A stretch of DNA of 64,000 bases from Paramecium tetraurelia (Eukaryota > Ciliophora > Oligohymenophorea > Peniculida > Parameciidae): assembly GCF_000165425.1 (NCBI RefSeq), contig NW_001799621.1, positions 62,001-126,000 on the forward strand, in the 5' to 3' direction. Positions 25,468 through 38,188 of this stretch are shown here, in pieces. The translations under genes and the position numbers were made by a program. Every line of letters begins with the position of its first letter. Positions within the stretch are counted from its first letter, which is position 1. The notes beneath the pieces were generated by a model. The model did no database searches, was not told the DNA's origin, and saw only the letters and a list, made by a program, of their open reading frames with translations.

Positions 25468-26181
25468 AATAAATGCTAAACAGCCTTTCAAATTTTGTTA
25501 TTTTATAACAATGAAATTAAGAATCATAAATAAACACTATTTCAAATTTAGTATAATTAGTAATTTTGTAGTAATCTTATCAAAAGGTTTTAGTAAATAA
25601 TATCATCTATTTGTAATCTATTTTTTCAAGTCAATTTGATCTTCTCTTTACTCAATAATCTTAATATTTTTAATTGTAATGTATAAATCTAATTTAGAAT
25701 TAATAGTTAGATATCTTTTTGAAATTCTATTGGATTATAATAATCATGCTGAAATTTAGCGTTAAATATACAAAAATAAGTATATTATAATTAATCTGTT
25801 TTAACGGGTTTATCTAAAAAATAGCCGTGAAAACAAATAAACTATACAGTATTTCATTTAAATATTTCCTTAATAAGTGATATAAATTTATATTCAAAAA
25901 GTTACAATTTATATATTAAATATGAATGGCTAATAAATTAGCAAAATAATACAGTGATTAATATTAGTCTCATGAATTAATTAATTAAATTTATGTAATT
26001 AGAAGCAGAAAATGTTAAATGAAAGGAAGATGCATGGTAAAATGGGTTGGATATCAACAAGAACTAATTAAAAGGTGTATGGGCAGAAAATATAATGTTT
26101 ATTATTAATAAATATAAATATTTGGGATTGTTTTAATTTGTTACTTATGGATTCATTTCAAAATATACAAAACAATATTAA
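25468..26181. other. AT-rich intergenic stretch
   Basis: No coding frame or repeat recognised. Presumably contains the terminator of the SPX-EXS gene and the promoter of the zinc-finger gene. Confidence 0.45.
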
Positions 26182-26607
26182 ATGGAATAATTTTAATTGG
26201 CATCGGCAATATTTTTGAAGGAATTTTTGAAACTAGTTGATATATAGAATTTGAATCTAGAAAGCATAGATGAGCATATAGAGTATTTGAAGTCCCAAAT
26301 TTTATTGGATCAGGAGTCCGATGAACAGATAAAAATGGAGTAGAACTGCAATCCCTAAGTGGAATATCCTGAATTCGAACACCACATGCGATAGAAAACA
26401 AAAAAAAAACATTCAAACAAAGAGAGGAGTAATGGTGACAAGTATTTCAATTGTTCAAAATGTAGCAAGAAATTTAATCATCCCTCAAGTTTATCTAGAC
26501 ATAAGAAGAATCAACATAAAATCGTAAAGAAAGACAAGTTTGAATTGAACCAGCTTCAATCCCAGCAACAGGAAGTTGTCATTAATTTGATGGATCTCGA
26601 CATTTGA
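26182..26607 (+). CDS. Small C2H2 zinc-finger protein, 141 aa
   Basis: Single exon from ATG 26182 to TGA 26605-26607. One classic C2H2 finger lies in the second half: YFNCSKCSKKFNHPSS followed by LSRHKKNQH. The Cys-x2-Cys and His-x4-His spacing and the Phe and Leu core residues fit. Before it are an acidic helix (IDEHIEYLKSQILLDQES) and a Lys-rich patch. One finger alone binds DNA weakly, so a nuclear nucleic-acid role is likely but target unknown. Confidence 0.75.
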
Positions 26608-26706
26608 ATGTGATTATTAATTGCAAAATACACAAAAAGGATATGATATATTTTGATTTTGTGCTCATTTATACATTATATTAATCAATTTACGTTGTTG
26701 ACAATA

Positions 26707-29057
26707 ATGAGTTATGATTTCTTATTGAGAACTATCATGGCAGGATAGCAAATAAAAGATGAGCTCGTAACCTTTGATCCTGATTGCATCCCTCCCAACT
26801 TTGAAATAGCACGGCTGCATTAAGTATACAATCCGTTGAATATGAGAAAGCGAGTGCAGTTGGCAAAAACTCAGCAGAAGAGGAAATCGTTAATATGTAG
26901 GAAGCACGTTGTCCATGCTGTTTAAAATGGACAGAGAAGGCTCCGCTGTCAATGAAAGTAAGTCCATTGAAGTTATCCTTCCTTGGAACAGGAGTGCCAC
27001 TATTTTTCGATTTCATAAAATAATGCATAACCATTTTGATCATCATGTTTTGTACCTCAGGAGACTACAATTTAATAACCAACATTGCTTTTGGGACGAG
27101 TTGTCAAAAGGATCTGGATGATACGAATACAAGTGACAATTGTGACTTGAATTATATCACATAGTCATCCTTGGCAAATAAGCGTTTGGATTCTTCACTG
27201 ATGAACCTGCAATAGATGTTGAATTTGGTCTCGATCTTTATCATAATCATCTTGCTTCAATACATTAGAATTTAATAAAGGACTATCCTCAGAGATTGTG
27301 ATTTCCACACAACCACTCCTTCAGATTTCGGAGTGAAATTGAGTCATATTCCAGTAGATAATGCTGGCTAGATCAAAGATCGACTTAGTAAAGTGCTGAA
27401 TGAATTCTTGGAAAAAAGTAATCATTTTTGAGATATGCATTTAGATGTTCCATACGATCCAAAAGTATTAAAATACATGGAGTCTAAGATGAAGAGAAAG
27501 AATGTCAAAAAGGGGTATAAGATTCCTCCCAGAATCCATTCAATTACACTGTGTTATGACATTTCGAAATACGAGTAGTTGAATGCTAAGAAGGAATCCT
27601 TTGTGAAGGAGAAGTAGAAGTATCTGGAAAAAATGTATGAAAATTACAGTCCAGAGGATGGGTTATTTTAGAAGGTGGATGGAGTGTATGTGGATAATGA
27701 ACTCAATGAAATCGAAAAGAATCTCGAGGCAGGTAGGTAACAAGTGAAGCTGTATTTTGATTAATTCCTTGATTCGAATAGCGAGTAGAAGGAATTTGTG
27801 GGAATTGCATTTGTGACCTTCTAATGGGAAGCAGATTAGGAAGCCTTCATAAATCTAAATAGAACGACTGTTTGGGGCAGATATTTTGGGGAGTAGACTA
27901 AAATATTTTTGGATGATTAAAACATCGTTGTGGATGAGGCTCCAGAGCCAAATGATATCAGTTGGCAAAACTTGCATATTGGAAACAACAAGAAGATATT
28001 TAATAGGATATTGAGCGTAATCTTAATTGGTATATAATTATGTTTTACAAGTTGGGCTATTTTCAACATTTCTAAACTATAATAAGAATTGTTGGAGAAA
28101 GAGAATCTGCTTTTAAAGAAGTTAGCATCTCTTGCTTCAGTGATCATCATATTCATAAACTACTTATTGTCTTATAGCATTAAAAAGATTGCAGCATTCC
28201 AAGGGTTTTCAACCAACACTGGTCATCATATTTCAATTGCTACTTCAGCTGGCATTGCTCAATTTGTGAATAGTGCCTTGGTGACATGGCTAGTGTTCAC
28301 ACTTCTTTTCGATGAAAACTATTACAAAGATGGAGGTCTAATTTATAACCAGACCTATGTGTTCATCTCCAATATGATAATCCCTGCTGTGACTGCAATT
28401 CTAGATCCATTTTACTGGCTCAAAGTGTATTAGCGATATTCGGAAGAGTAGAAGGGGAAGTACTCTGTGTGTACCCAAGAACAATTGCATAAGTAGATTC
28501 AGGTTTCTATTTGATAGACTATTTGAAAACAACGAGGAAACACTATCTGATCGTTATGCTGGCATAATTAAAACCATGCTAATGACTTCGTTCTATGCGA
28601 GTATCATACCTTTGGGCATATTATTTTCAATTGGGGCTTTGACTCTATTATATTGGGTCTATAAGTACTAGTTCCTGAGGAGAAGAACATTCAAATAATC
28701 TTTGAGTTTCAATCTATCCATTGAAATGACGGAGGTGTTGGAATACATGATTCCTATTTACTGTGTAAGGTCATTGTTTTAATTTAGTTTTCTAATTTCT
28801 GGTTTTAATACACTTTTACTAAAGGGAAGGATGTCTCTTCATTTGCGATAATCGGAGTGGTTATTGGAATAGTTAATGCTGTCTTGCCGTGCTATGAACT
28901 GAATTAGGCTCTCTTCATTATAGAGGATTACGAGTAGGTCACAAGGCCTTACAAAAAGATAGAGAAATCGTTGGATAGTGATTATAGTAGGAACAATCCA
29001 GCCACTCAAGATCAGGCCAAGGAGAAATTCATTTAAAGTATGCGCGTTAATAAATGA
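26707..29057 (+). CDS. OSCA/TMEM63 (CSC1-like) mechanosensitive channel family, about 737-747 aa
   Basis: Multi-pass membrane protein with the family's marker after the cytosolic loop: VDEAPEPNDISWQNL, like the APEP-D-WENL of OSCA/CSC1. The loop before it (GIAFVTFQWEADQEAF) matches the RNA-recognition-like domain. Later helices (SVILIGIQLCFTSWAIF, then SLASVIIIFINYLLSYSI) form the pore region. Introns: 23 nt at 26824-26846 ending GAG, 27 nt near 27420, 34 nt at 28460-28493 ending AAG, and 23 nt near 28770. In-frame ATGs at 26707 and 26737 are both possible; the second is closer to the rest of the protein. Members open under membrane tension and pass calcium and other cations. Confidence 0.85.
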
Positions 29058-29098
29058 CGTTATGGGATGCATAAATAAACAATATATAATTAAATATT

Positions 29099-30920
29099 AT
29101 GAATAAATCGTCCATGACTGGCAGTGGAATTTCTGACAAGGCTCAAATCATCAACAATAAGGAAATCTTGGAGTAGTTTGAGAATGGAGGTATGATTCGA
29201 ACAATCGAATATAATAGAAAAAATTATGTTGTCTACCTTGATCATAAAAGTTAATTAGAACTAAAAGAAATAGGAAAGGATTTTCTTGATTACCAATAAA
29301 TATGTATACAACATCATTCCGAAATCAGACAGCAGAATTATGCAGATCTTTGGTAATTGTTATTTCTCTATATCAATCATATAGGCAAAATCATGTCAAA
29401 TCAGATCAAAAGAAAAATCAGGTTGTCTGCTATTCAAGCAGTAAGTGTTACAAGTCTTGGAGCAGAGTTTGTAATTCATGTTCCAAATGAATACGATTAT
29501 CGCTTCTAATCTGCTGATTAGTAATAACTCTATTAATACAATAGTCGTAAATAAATATTGGAAACCTTATGTTAATGTTTTTAGTTGGTTAATTAAAGGA
29601 AATTGCCATTCTTCTTTAAAGAGGATTTTACACTAGTATCTGTATGCACAACTGAGAATGATGTCAAAAAAGGCATTAAAAGATTCCCCACAGAAAAACC
29701 AATAGTATACTATCATCCATGATGTGTTTAGGAATTGGATGTCTCGGAGTTGAGAGAATATAGCAATAGAAAGCCATAAGAACAATTAGTTTATAAGCGT
29801 CCTGGTCTTCAGAAATAAGTGAGCAGCAACATGATCTCAATTGAAGATTTTGATCTTATTAAAGTGTTGGGAAGAGGAGCATTCGGAAAAGTATTTCTAT
29901 TTGTTCCCTATACTCATCTAGGTTATGATGTGTGAGAAGAAAGAGACCAAGGAATTGTTTGCCATCAAATCATTACGTAAAGAACACATCATGGACAAGA
30001 ATTAATTAGAGCATACTAGAGCAGAAAGAAAATTGTTGGAAGAAATTGATAATCCATTCTTAATTTCTCTTGAATATGCCTTCCAAACACAAGAGAAGTT
30101 GTTTTTTGTCATGAGATTCATGCGAGGAGGAGAATTATTCAAACATCTCAGAGATAAAAGAAGATTCCCAGAATCAACAGCTTAGTTTTATGCTGCGTCT
30201 ATTTTATTAGCATTAGAATACTTACATAAAATGCAAGTTGTTTATAGAGATTTAAAGCCTGAAAACATTTTAATGGATGAATTTGGTTATATCAAAATGA
30301 CTGATTATGGATTGGCTAAATTCTTGAAACCTGGAGATTTCACCTATTCATTTGTTGGAACTCCTGAGTATTTGGCTCCAGAAATCATTAGACAAAATGG
30401 ACATGGTCTTGGTGTAGATTGGTGGTCATTTGGAATCCTAATTTATGAAATGGTAGTAGGAAGACCACCTTTTTTCTCGTAAAACTAATCATAATTATTT
30501 AAATCCATCGTTGAATCCGATGTTGTCTTCCCATCTCAATTGACTCTTAGTATTCAAATCAAAGATCTCATAACATAAGTATTAATACTTTTATATTAAA
30601 TAGCTATTAACCAAAAACCCTTTTGAAAGATTGGGACATAATGGAGATGCATAATCAATCAAAGAACACCCTTGGTTCAGAGACTACCCTTTTCAAGACT
30701 TGATTGATAAGAAACTTTAAGCTCCTATTGTTCCAAAGTTGTATGACAAGTTAGATGTGCAGAATTTCGATTAAGAATTCACTAGAGAAGGTATTTTAAA
30801 TAGCATTTATGTTTAGAGGCAATGAATTCAATAGTAAACATGGATCCTAAACTAATAGAAAAGTTTAAATAAGACTTTGGAGGTGTAACCTATGTTCCAA
30901 ATAACAATGGACTGAATTGA
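29099..30920 (+). CDS. AGC-family protein kinase with N-terminal TH1-like domain, about 550 aa
   Basis: Residues about 25-130 resemble the membrane-binding TH1 domain of class I myosins ([20 protein letters not shown], then [17 protein letters not shown]). The kinase follows: [33 protein letters not shown] and [11 protein letters not shown], then the hydrophobic C-tail region. The magnesium-binding motif is DYG instead of DFG, a substitution that active kinases tolerate. Six introns of 25-32 nt, all ending TAG. It starts 41 bp after the channel gene's stop. AGC kinases respond to lipid or cyclic-nucleotide signals; here the TH1-like part would supply membrane recruitment. Confidence 0.88.
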
Positions 30921-31118
30921 ATTTATGTTTATTTTCATAGTTATTCGGATTAATTTTGTTTAATATTTTATTATTATTAAATTAAAATATATTTATTTAA
31001 TAGTCGAATATCCATATAATAAGGATTCTTACAGAATTTATGGATTTGATATATATAATCTTGAATTTGTAGATAAATATATATATTGAAAAACGAAAAT
31101 TGCTTAAAATCATTGTAA

Positions 31119-32272
31119 TCATGCAACCTTTTATCCATTTATGTAATTTTCTATAATTGATTCCCCATTTGGCTTAGTTATCGTTGCTTAGCCTTCTATC
31201 TATCCATTAACCCAAATTCCTTTCAAGATTGTTCCATTGCTCCATTTAAACGTCCCTATTCCATTCTTCTTATCATCAACAAACGATCCTATAATCTACA
31301 TACAAGATTATACCTTTATAAACATCATTTGTTTTATTAGTAAATGTTCCAAATCCATCAATCTTATTACATTTCCACTCTCCTATGTAATGACTACCAT
31401 CATTCCAATGATATTCTCCCTATCCTTCGTATTACCCATCTACGAATTCCCCTTTATACAATTGATTATCAATATATTTGATTGTTCCAAACCCATTTTT
31501 CTTTCCCCATTTAAACATTCCTTCGTATTTAGATTTATTCATTTTAATCTCTAATCCTTAACCATCCTAAGTTATAATTTTATAAAATACTTTTTCTCCG
31601 TTTTCCCAATTTCCTTCATAATATGATTCATAACTACTAAAAATTCCAAATCCATGATACTTTCCCTACATCCAATATCCAGTGTATGTGTCGTTATTCT
31701 CATAAATCATTCTTCCATGACCGTCCTTTAGATCATTAATCCAACTTCCCACATATATTGACCCATTCTAGTAAATGCACAGTCCAAATCCATCTCTTTG
31801 CTATCTCAACCATTAGCCTTAATAAGTAAGTCTTTCATTGCACTTAATAAATTAAATAATAGGTTAACTGGCCAATGCCTAGGCTTTGTGACCAGAGGGA
31901 GATTCATATGAGGTCAATGAATATCTAGTCTTTTCTACTTTTATCAAAGGCAATTGATTCAATAGCTCAAAAGTTTCGGGCAATTCAGTCTCATATAAAT
32001 TTAGATTCAACCCTTAAGATTTTAGTTTACTTCTAGGTTTTCCTTAATCCAATTCCAGTATTTCAGATGTCTTCCTTGTTACTCCCCTAGTAGAATTAAG
32101 TTCTTCGATATTAGGAGATCGCTTGTCTCCCTCGTTCAAATTAGAGCTTTCATTAAGAGTGTCCTCAATTAAGTATTTTTATTGCAAGATATCTGATGAT
32201 AATGTATAAATCAATACCAACTTGAAATTAGTTTGTATTACTATATTTAGGTGATTATTGTGAATTACCCAT
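31119..32272 (-). CDS. MORN-repeat protein with predicted N-myristoylation, 359 aa
   Basis: Starts MGNSQQS, a good N-myristoylation site. The C-terminal 220 residues are about nine MORN repeats, such as [22 protein letters not shown] and [14 protein letters not shown]. Three introns of 24-25 nt are needed, the first (25 nt) ending CAG and the others TAG. MORN repeats bind phospholipids or act as rigid spacers at membranes and the cytoskeleton. With the acyl site this suggests a cortical or membrane-attached scaffold. The N-terminal 130 residues are polar and unassigned. Confidence 0.85.
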
Positions 32273-33557
32273 CAACAAATTATAATTTAATTATCTTTGA
32301 TTACTTTTTGCTTAGGTTAGTTTTATAATAATTTTTATGGGATCATATTTACATTCAAAATCTATTTTATTAAGAATTATTGAAAATTTATATAGAATAT
32401 CAAGCAAAACTATTTACTGGTTTACATAATAAATTTTATAAAATATATCAATTTTTAAATTTATCTAATTAAATTACAATCTATATTTTAATTTAAATAA
32501 AATTTAAATTAATATATTATTCTAGACTTTTTAATTTATAGTAATGTTGTAATGCTTCTGGAAGTAACATTTGAGAAATCAGTATTTATTTCTAAACCAA
32601 ATTATAAAACATAAGCATACCAATAATTAAGATGGGAATAATATTTAGAAGATTTGAGGAAGAACACATCTTTCTGAATTTATGACACAAAATGTATTTT
32701 TTAAAATCAACGGCTCTATATATATTGCTATCTATTGTCTAGCATTTTAAGGGAAAATATATTTTTTTAATCATTTAACTTTTATTCATATATTCAAGTT
32801 TTTGTAAATTGGAAATTGAAATGAGTCTTTTTTCCTATTTATCAACATTCTGAATCGTGTAATTGCTTCTTCTAAGATTGATATCAAAATATAATAGGTC
32901 AAATATTCAAAATCTATAGATATTGATAATAATAAATTGCAACTATTAAATTTAATGTAAAATTCACATTCTTTTTATAAAGTAAATAGATAGCAATAAA
33001 ATGAATTTCTTTGTATTTAACGAATTATATATATAAGAATCATTATCAAATTATTTTCTTTAAATAATCTATGATTCATCTTTATTAATAGTATTTGATA
33101 TTTTCAATATAATTTAACATTATTATAAAATCAAATTTTGAAAGGTCTCTTTATCATTCTTGAAAATCTTAAATAATTTACAGGACTGGAATTTAGATCT
33201 GCTGCAATCGAATGTGAATTAGAATACATATAAGAATGTTGGAATTTAGAAGGCCTCAAGTTATAAAAATATTAATTAAAATAAATTCGTTCCTAGTTAC
33301 TTTCTGTAATAAATACTTAAATTCACTTTTTTTATCACTATAAACAATACTGTGAAAAGATTTGAGTGTTTAGTAATTATATTTAGTTTTAAAGATGCTT
33401 TTAATATAAATAGTATTAAATAAAGATAAATTATATTTCTGTTCTCTAGAATAATACCTATAAATTCTTTGTTGTTCATATTTGTCTAAATCACAAATTC
33501 AATTATCAAGATGATTCTTTGAGTAATAAATCTTATCAATTTAATAGTTTCATAAAA
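32273..33557. other. Long AT-rich intergenic stretch
   Basis: About 1.3 kb without a convincing coding frame on either strand. It separates the 5' end of the MORN gene from the 3' end of the LRR/EF-hand gene. No repeats noticed. Confidence 0.45.
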
Positions 33558-35750
33558 TCATTATTCTGAAATCTTTTATAGTATTTGGATTTATCCGTTA
33601 GAGCCAGGCACAGATTCTGAAGAAAAAAGAGTAACGCACTATGAAAATGTAATCTATTAATGACTATAAGGGTCAATGATGTTCAAGTATTTCTCAATAT
33701 CAAGATCTCCTGCTCCAAAGTTTAGAACATCAATTAAGTTTCGAAATTCATTCTAATGACTAGAATTATAATAATTACTTCATCAATAATTCCATTAGCA
33801 TCTGTATCCATTTGTTTAAAAGTCATAATAAATTTCTTCAGATATTTCTCATGGGATTTTAATTGGAAATCTAATATTATCTTCTGAAACACTGAATATT
33901 CTAACTTATATTTATCTTTTTCTTGAAGTAATGACAATTGTTCTTCCCTAGTCAACCTTCTATCTGGATTTTTGTGAGGTACGATGTAGTATTATTTTAA
34001 TTTGTTCAATAGTAATTCAGAATCTTCTTGGTTGTACATATATTTGATAATGTCTACAGCCTCTTCCTCATAAAGTTGTCCATTTATCCTTTGATTAAGC
34101 ATTTCCTTGATTTCTGCTTAATGTTTCAATGGAAATTTGCCTCTTAAGTACATCTTTGATATTGATAATAATATACTTTTAATAATTCTTGCATGGTATT
34201 TTTGACTTGGGTCTAAACAAAGCGAAACTCCTCATCACATTCATTCCTTAGTATTTTACCAAACACAGCCACATCATTATCCTCAGCTGAATACTTTTTA
34301 AGTGCATTAACTATTGATGTAGCCCACTCAATAATGAGACTCTTAAGTCCATATTTCTAATTTAGAAAAGTATACATATGTTATTCCATGGTTTCTCTGG
34401 GCAGTTTAGATTCAGCACATTTCTAATCAAATTTTTGTTTGCTTTCATAGATTTCTTGAATGACATCTTTTAGTTATTTCAATGTTAAGTGTCTGACATT
34501 AATTTATTGAGGTACTGAATTAAGATTTTAAGATTGTTTTGATTAAAAAATAACATTATTTTATTGACTAGAGGATTGGTGATTTTTAGTATAATTTTAC
34601 GATTGATATGAGTCACTTTATTATTTTATTACATGTTCCGAATTAGGTATTGATGACTTGTCACCTTTTGAATGTTTTATGAGTAAATCTAGATATCTCT
34701 TATTTTCCTTTTCTAATTCAGCATTTTATTATTGAAGTTCTGATAACTCTAATCTCAATCTATTTTCAACTGCTTTATCTCCTTGTTATGGTTGATTCAC
34801 TTGTTTTTTATTATCAACAATTTAGGATGTGTTTTTAGATTAAGGTTTGACATTTTGAATCACATTAAACAGGTCATTGAAAATTGATAAATGCATATCA
34901 TGAATTTTGGTGATTATTACATCCAAGCTTTTATCATTAGCTTTGAAATGCTTAATGATTGATTTGAAGCAGATTTCATATAAGTTAAATTTTGCCTAAG
35001 AATAAATTTAAGTATTACTGTTAAAATATAAAGATTGGTTAAGTGATCAGGATTGTTTTGTTTTAGCTTCTATTATAGTTCAAGCATTATTGCTCTTATT
35101 TAATGATCGAATTGTTTATCTTCTTGATTCTCTTACTTGTATTCTCTTATGCTATCATATAATATCTAACAATATTCATTATCAAAATACAGCCATCTAT
35201 TCTAGATCGTATTACTAAAGAGTAATATCTTAAACTGCACTCATGGATCTATCAGATTGTTGTTCACTTTATTACTCCTAGGTTTCATCGGCTCCCTCTT
35301 ATTCTCCATTCACTTTTTAGGAATTCAAAATTTAAAGATTGGATAGGCATTCTAAAATGAATTACTCCTCTTCCTTTGATTGTATAGTAATTTCAAGATG
35401 AATCAAATTGGGCATCGTTGATAATGCATCCACAACTTGGCCTAACTAAAATAATTTATGAAAAGTATTAACATCAGAGAAAATGTTATTGGAGATATCA
35501 AGAACTTCGACAGTGTCTAATAAACTTAAATCATCAGGTAAGTAAGCCAAACGATTTCCATGCAAGTTAAGCTATTTATCTCATTTAGAAATTACTTCTT
35601 TTAGATTGCTAAAATTTGCTAATTATGGCAATAAATCCTCTAAATTTTCAATTGATCTATTAAGATAGATATAGAATGGTACTTGAATTCCAGATCTATA
35701 TTTGTAACATTAGTTCCTTGAGTTTTTAATATATGTTATAATGCTTCCAT
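33558..35750 (-). CDS. LRR and EF-hand protein with coiled coil, about 681 aa
   Basis: N-terminal leucine-rich repeats (LPQLANFSNLKELNLHGN, then LPDDLSLLDTVEVLDISNN) are followed by a low-complexity Gln/Ser region and a coiled coil (about 330-390). Near the C-terminus is one EF-hand, DTDANGIIDENEF, with acidic residues at calcium-binding positions. A partner hand may follow in degenerate form. Six introns (26, 24, 25, 23, 23, 26 nt) are needed; the fifth, at 34154-34176, ends AAAG. Proteins of this mix are frequent in ciliates and often sit in cilia or cortex; calcium-dependent scaffolding is the likely role. Confidence 0.85.
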
Positions 35751-36868
35751 TGTAAAAAATTGAATTTTGAAATAAATAATTATAATTTTAATCAAGTTTA
35801 ATATTATGTTAACTTATTTTACATTATGAACATAGATTATTCTCCATAAACTAATTTTAATTTGAAATAGACAGCAATTCTTAATATAGTGTTGAATACC
35901 TTTGAACATAACCTTGATGTATAGATAAAATCTATAATATTAATATATTATTTTATTCAATATTAACACAATATGTTGAGTTGATTATGAAAAATAATAT
36001 TTGAATAAACTTAGAATACTACTGCTCACAAACAATTTAAAATAGAAGGAGAATCAAAGTATATTGCATACTTAATCAAGTTATCAATCAATTATTTTGA
36101 AAAGATTTAAATATTGAACGAAATTTGATTGTAATTTTATGATATTCTTTGTATAAATATGAGTATTTTTAATTTAGAAATTAAAAAATTGAAGGAGAAC
36201 TAATGAATTAGGATTATTAATAAACGATAATGTTATAAAATAGAGTATTCAAACATAAGGTTAAGTATTGAAATAACGAAACAATAAATAGAAACTCAAA
36301 ACTGATAAAAGTGATTGTTAATCATAGTTTAATTTTGGATTTGTGTTAAATTTATACATGTAGTGTATTAATATATATCGAGAAATAGAGATAAAATAAT
36401 ACAAAAATTTAAGAAAGTATGTTGTATTTGAAATGAATTTCTTTTTGATTATGATTTTGGAAATGGGAATGTATAATGACTATTATGATAATGGTTTTGG
36501 TTTAATGATTTGAATGATATCAGATAATGTCATCGTGATAATTTCTATATCTTGTTAGACGGACAGAGTTTTCAGCATAAGCGAATTGATGAGTGTTATA
36601 GGTGGCTATAATAGATTAAGTTAGATGTACTTAAAAATGGAATTAGACTTGATGCTGCAAATATAGTTCTGGCAGTGAAATTATAAATGTGTTGGACTGT
36701 TTGGAAACTTTGTAAACCAAATACAAAATTCCATGGCCAAGTTACTAGTTTTCTGACTTAATTTCTTTAATCAATAAAATCAAGTGTTCTTTCTGACATT
36801 TATTCTTTGATAAATATATTATTAATTGATTGGATTTTATTTTTTAATTATATCTATAATTATTTAAT
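35751..36868. other. Intergenic, possible small uncalled plus-strand gene
   Basis: Mostly AT-rich. Between about 36,430 and 36,770 the plus strand has a less AT-biased frame (NFYILLDGQSFQHKRIDECY, then GIRLDAANIVLAVKL) that looks more like protein than its surroundings. No start and splice pattern connects it to an ATG, so it is noted and not called. Confidence 0.35.
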
Positions 36869-37552
36869 ATGGGTATCTGTACGTCTGACCCTTTACCAGG
36901 AGGAGTTGATCAATCAGAAACCAAGCCTGAAGACATTAAACCAGTTGTTGATTAAAGCTCACAATAATTCCAAAAAGAAGAAAATGAGGCAGCTCTGAAA
37001 ATTTAAACTGGATTAAGAGGGAAAAAGGCCAAATAAGAGTTATAGAAAAAAAAGGAAGAACTGGAATAAGACAAGCCTAAAGAGTGGGAAGAATACGAAG
37101 AAAAATTTGAAGAACCAGAATTACCTAAAACCTTTAAAGATAGAGTCAACTACAAACCAACAAATGAAGATCGCATTTTTCCCCCTTACTTGGGACCAGA
37201 AGGAAGTGTGTATAATGGGTAATGGAACAAAGGAGAAGTAAATGGATATGGATAAATGTTAAAACCCGATGGAACATATCTTAAGGGCTTGTGGAAGTAA
37301 AATATCTTTCAAGAAGGAGGAATTCTCTATCCAAATGGAGATTATTATGTAAAACCAATGTATTATTTTTAGATTGGAACATCAAAACATGGACAGCGAT
37401 TCTTTGCCAATGGATTAATTTACCATGGTGAAACCGACTTTGGAGTCCCTCATGGCCATGGCGAAGAAACACATCCTGATGGAAGAAAAAACGAAGCATT
37501 TTATTAATAAGGATAAAAGGTGTAATAAGAGCATAATCATTAGAATCATTGA
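36869..37552 (+). CDS. IQ-motif and MORN-repeat protein with predicted acylation, 219 aa
   Basis: Starts MGICTSDPL, which suits N-myristoylation plus palmitoylation at Cys4. An IQ motif (IQTGLRGKKAKQEL, about 48-61), which binds calmodulin, precedes four to five MORN-like repeats (YNGQWNKGEVNGYG, then YLKGLWKQNIFQEGG). A 24-nt GTA..TAG intron near 37350 is likely, although its length is a multiple of three and it reads open. Likely a calmodulin-binding protein at the membrane or cortex. Confidence 0.8.
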
Positions 37553-38188
37553 TTTCGGCTTATTTGAATTATAAATCAAAAATTTGTTATTGGTTTCTTA
37601 TAAATTGTTATTTAGTTATCTTTTAACTATTGCCAAACTAGATTGTTTCTATTTTTGCTTTATTTATATTGGATATAATTAAAAATTGATCAAATCATTG
37701 TTAAAAATTAAATAGAATCTAAAGAAATGTATTTTGAAAGTATCTATGTATTCACTAAAAATATAGTCAAAATATACATTCTCTATAAATTAATACCTTA
37801 TATTTAAATTTCCAGATTAGAGATGCATGAATTAACTGAATTAAAGTCTTTTTGAATAAAATCAAGATTTTTTAATAATAAAAATAATAAAATATTAGAA
37901 ACCGTCATTATTTAATTCTTGTTTTGTTGATGAATTAATGTTAGAATAAGTATAATTTAACAAATAAATATACTAAAAAATAACAGATATTCATTTTAAT
38001 CTTACATAAATATATTAAAATTACTGAATATCCAAAAAAATAAAAGTAATTTAATATAAACTCAATTTTCTTGTTTAAGTACTAACAATGATTAAAAGTT
38101 GATTATATTTTAAACTATGGAGATCTTCTTTACTGAATTATCTTTAGTACGAATCATTTCTGGTATTTGTGTTATAATTATAATTTTG
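37553..38188. other. Convergent AT-rich intergenic region
   Basis: Separates two convergent genes. Nothing recognisable on either strand. Confidence 0.45.

Noticed and set aside
36807-36998. Plus-strand frame of 63 codons overlapping the IQ/MORN start
   Set aside because: It is out of frame with the well-supported IQ/MORN protein, which has a proper MG start and conserved repeats.
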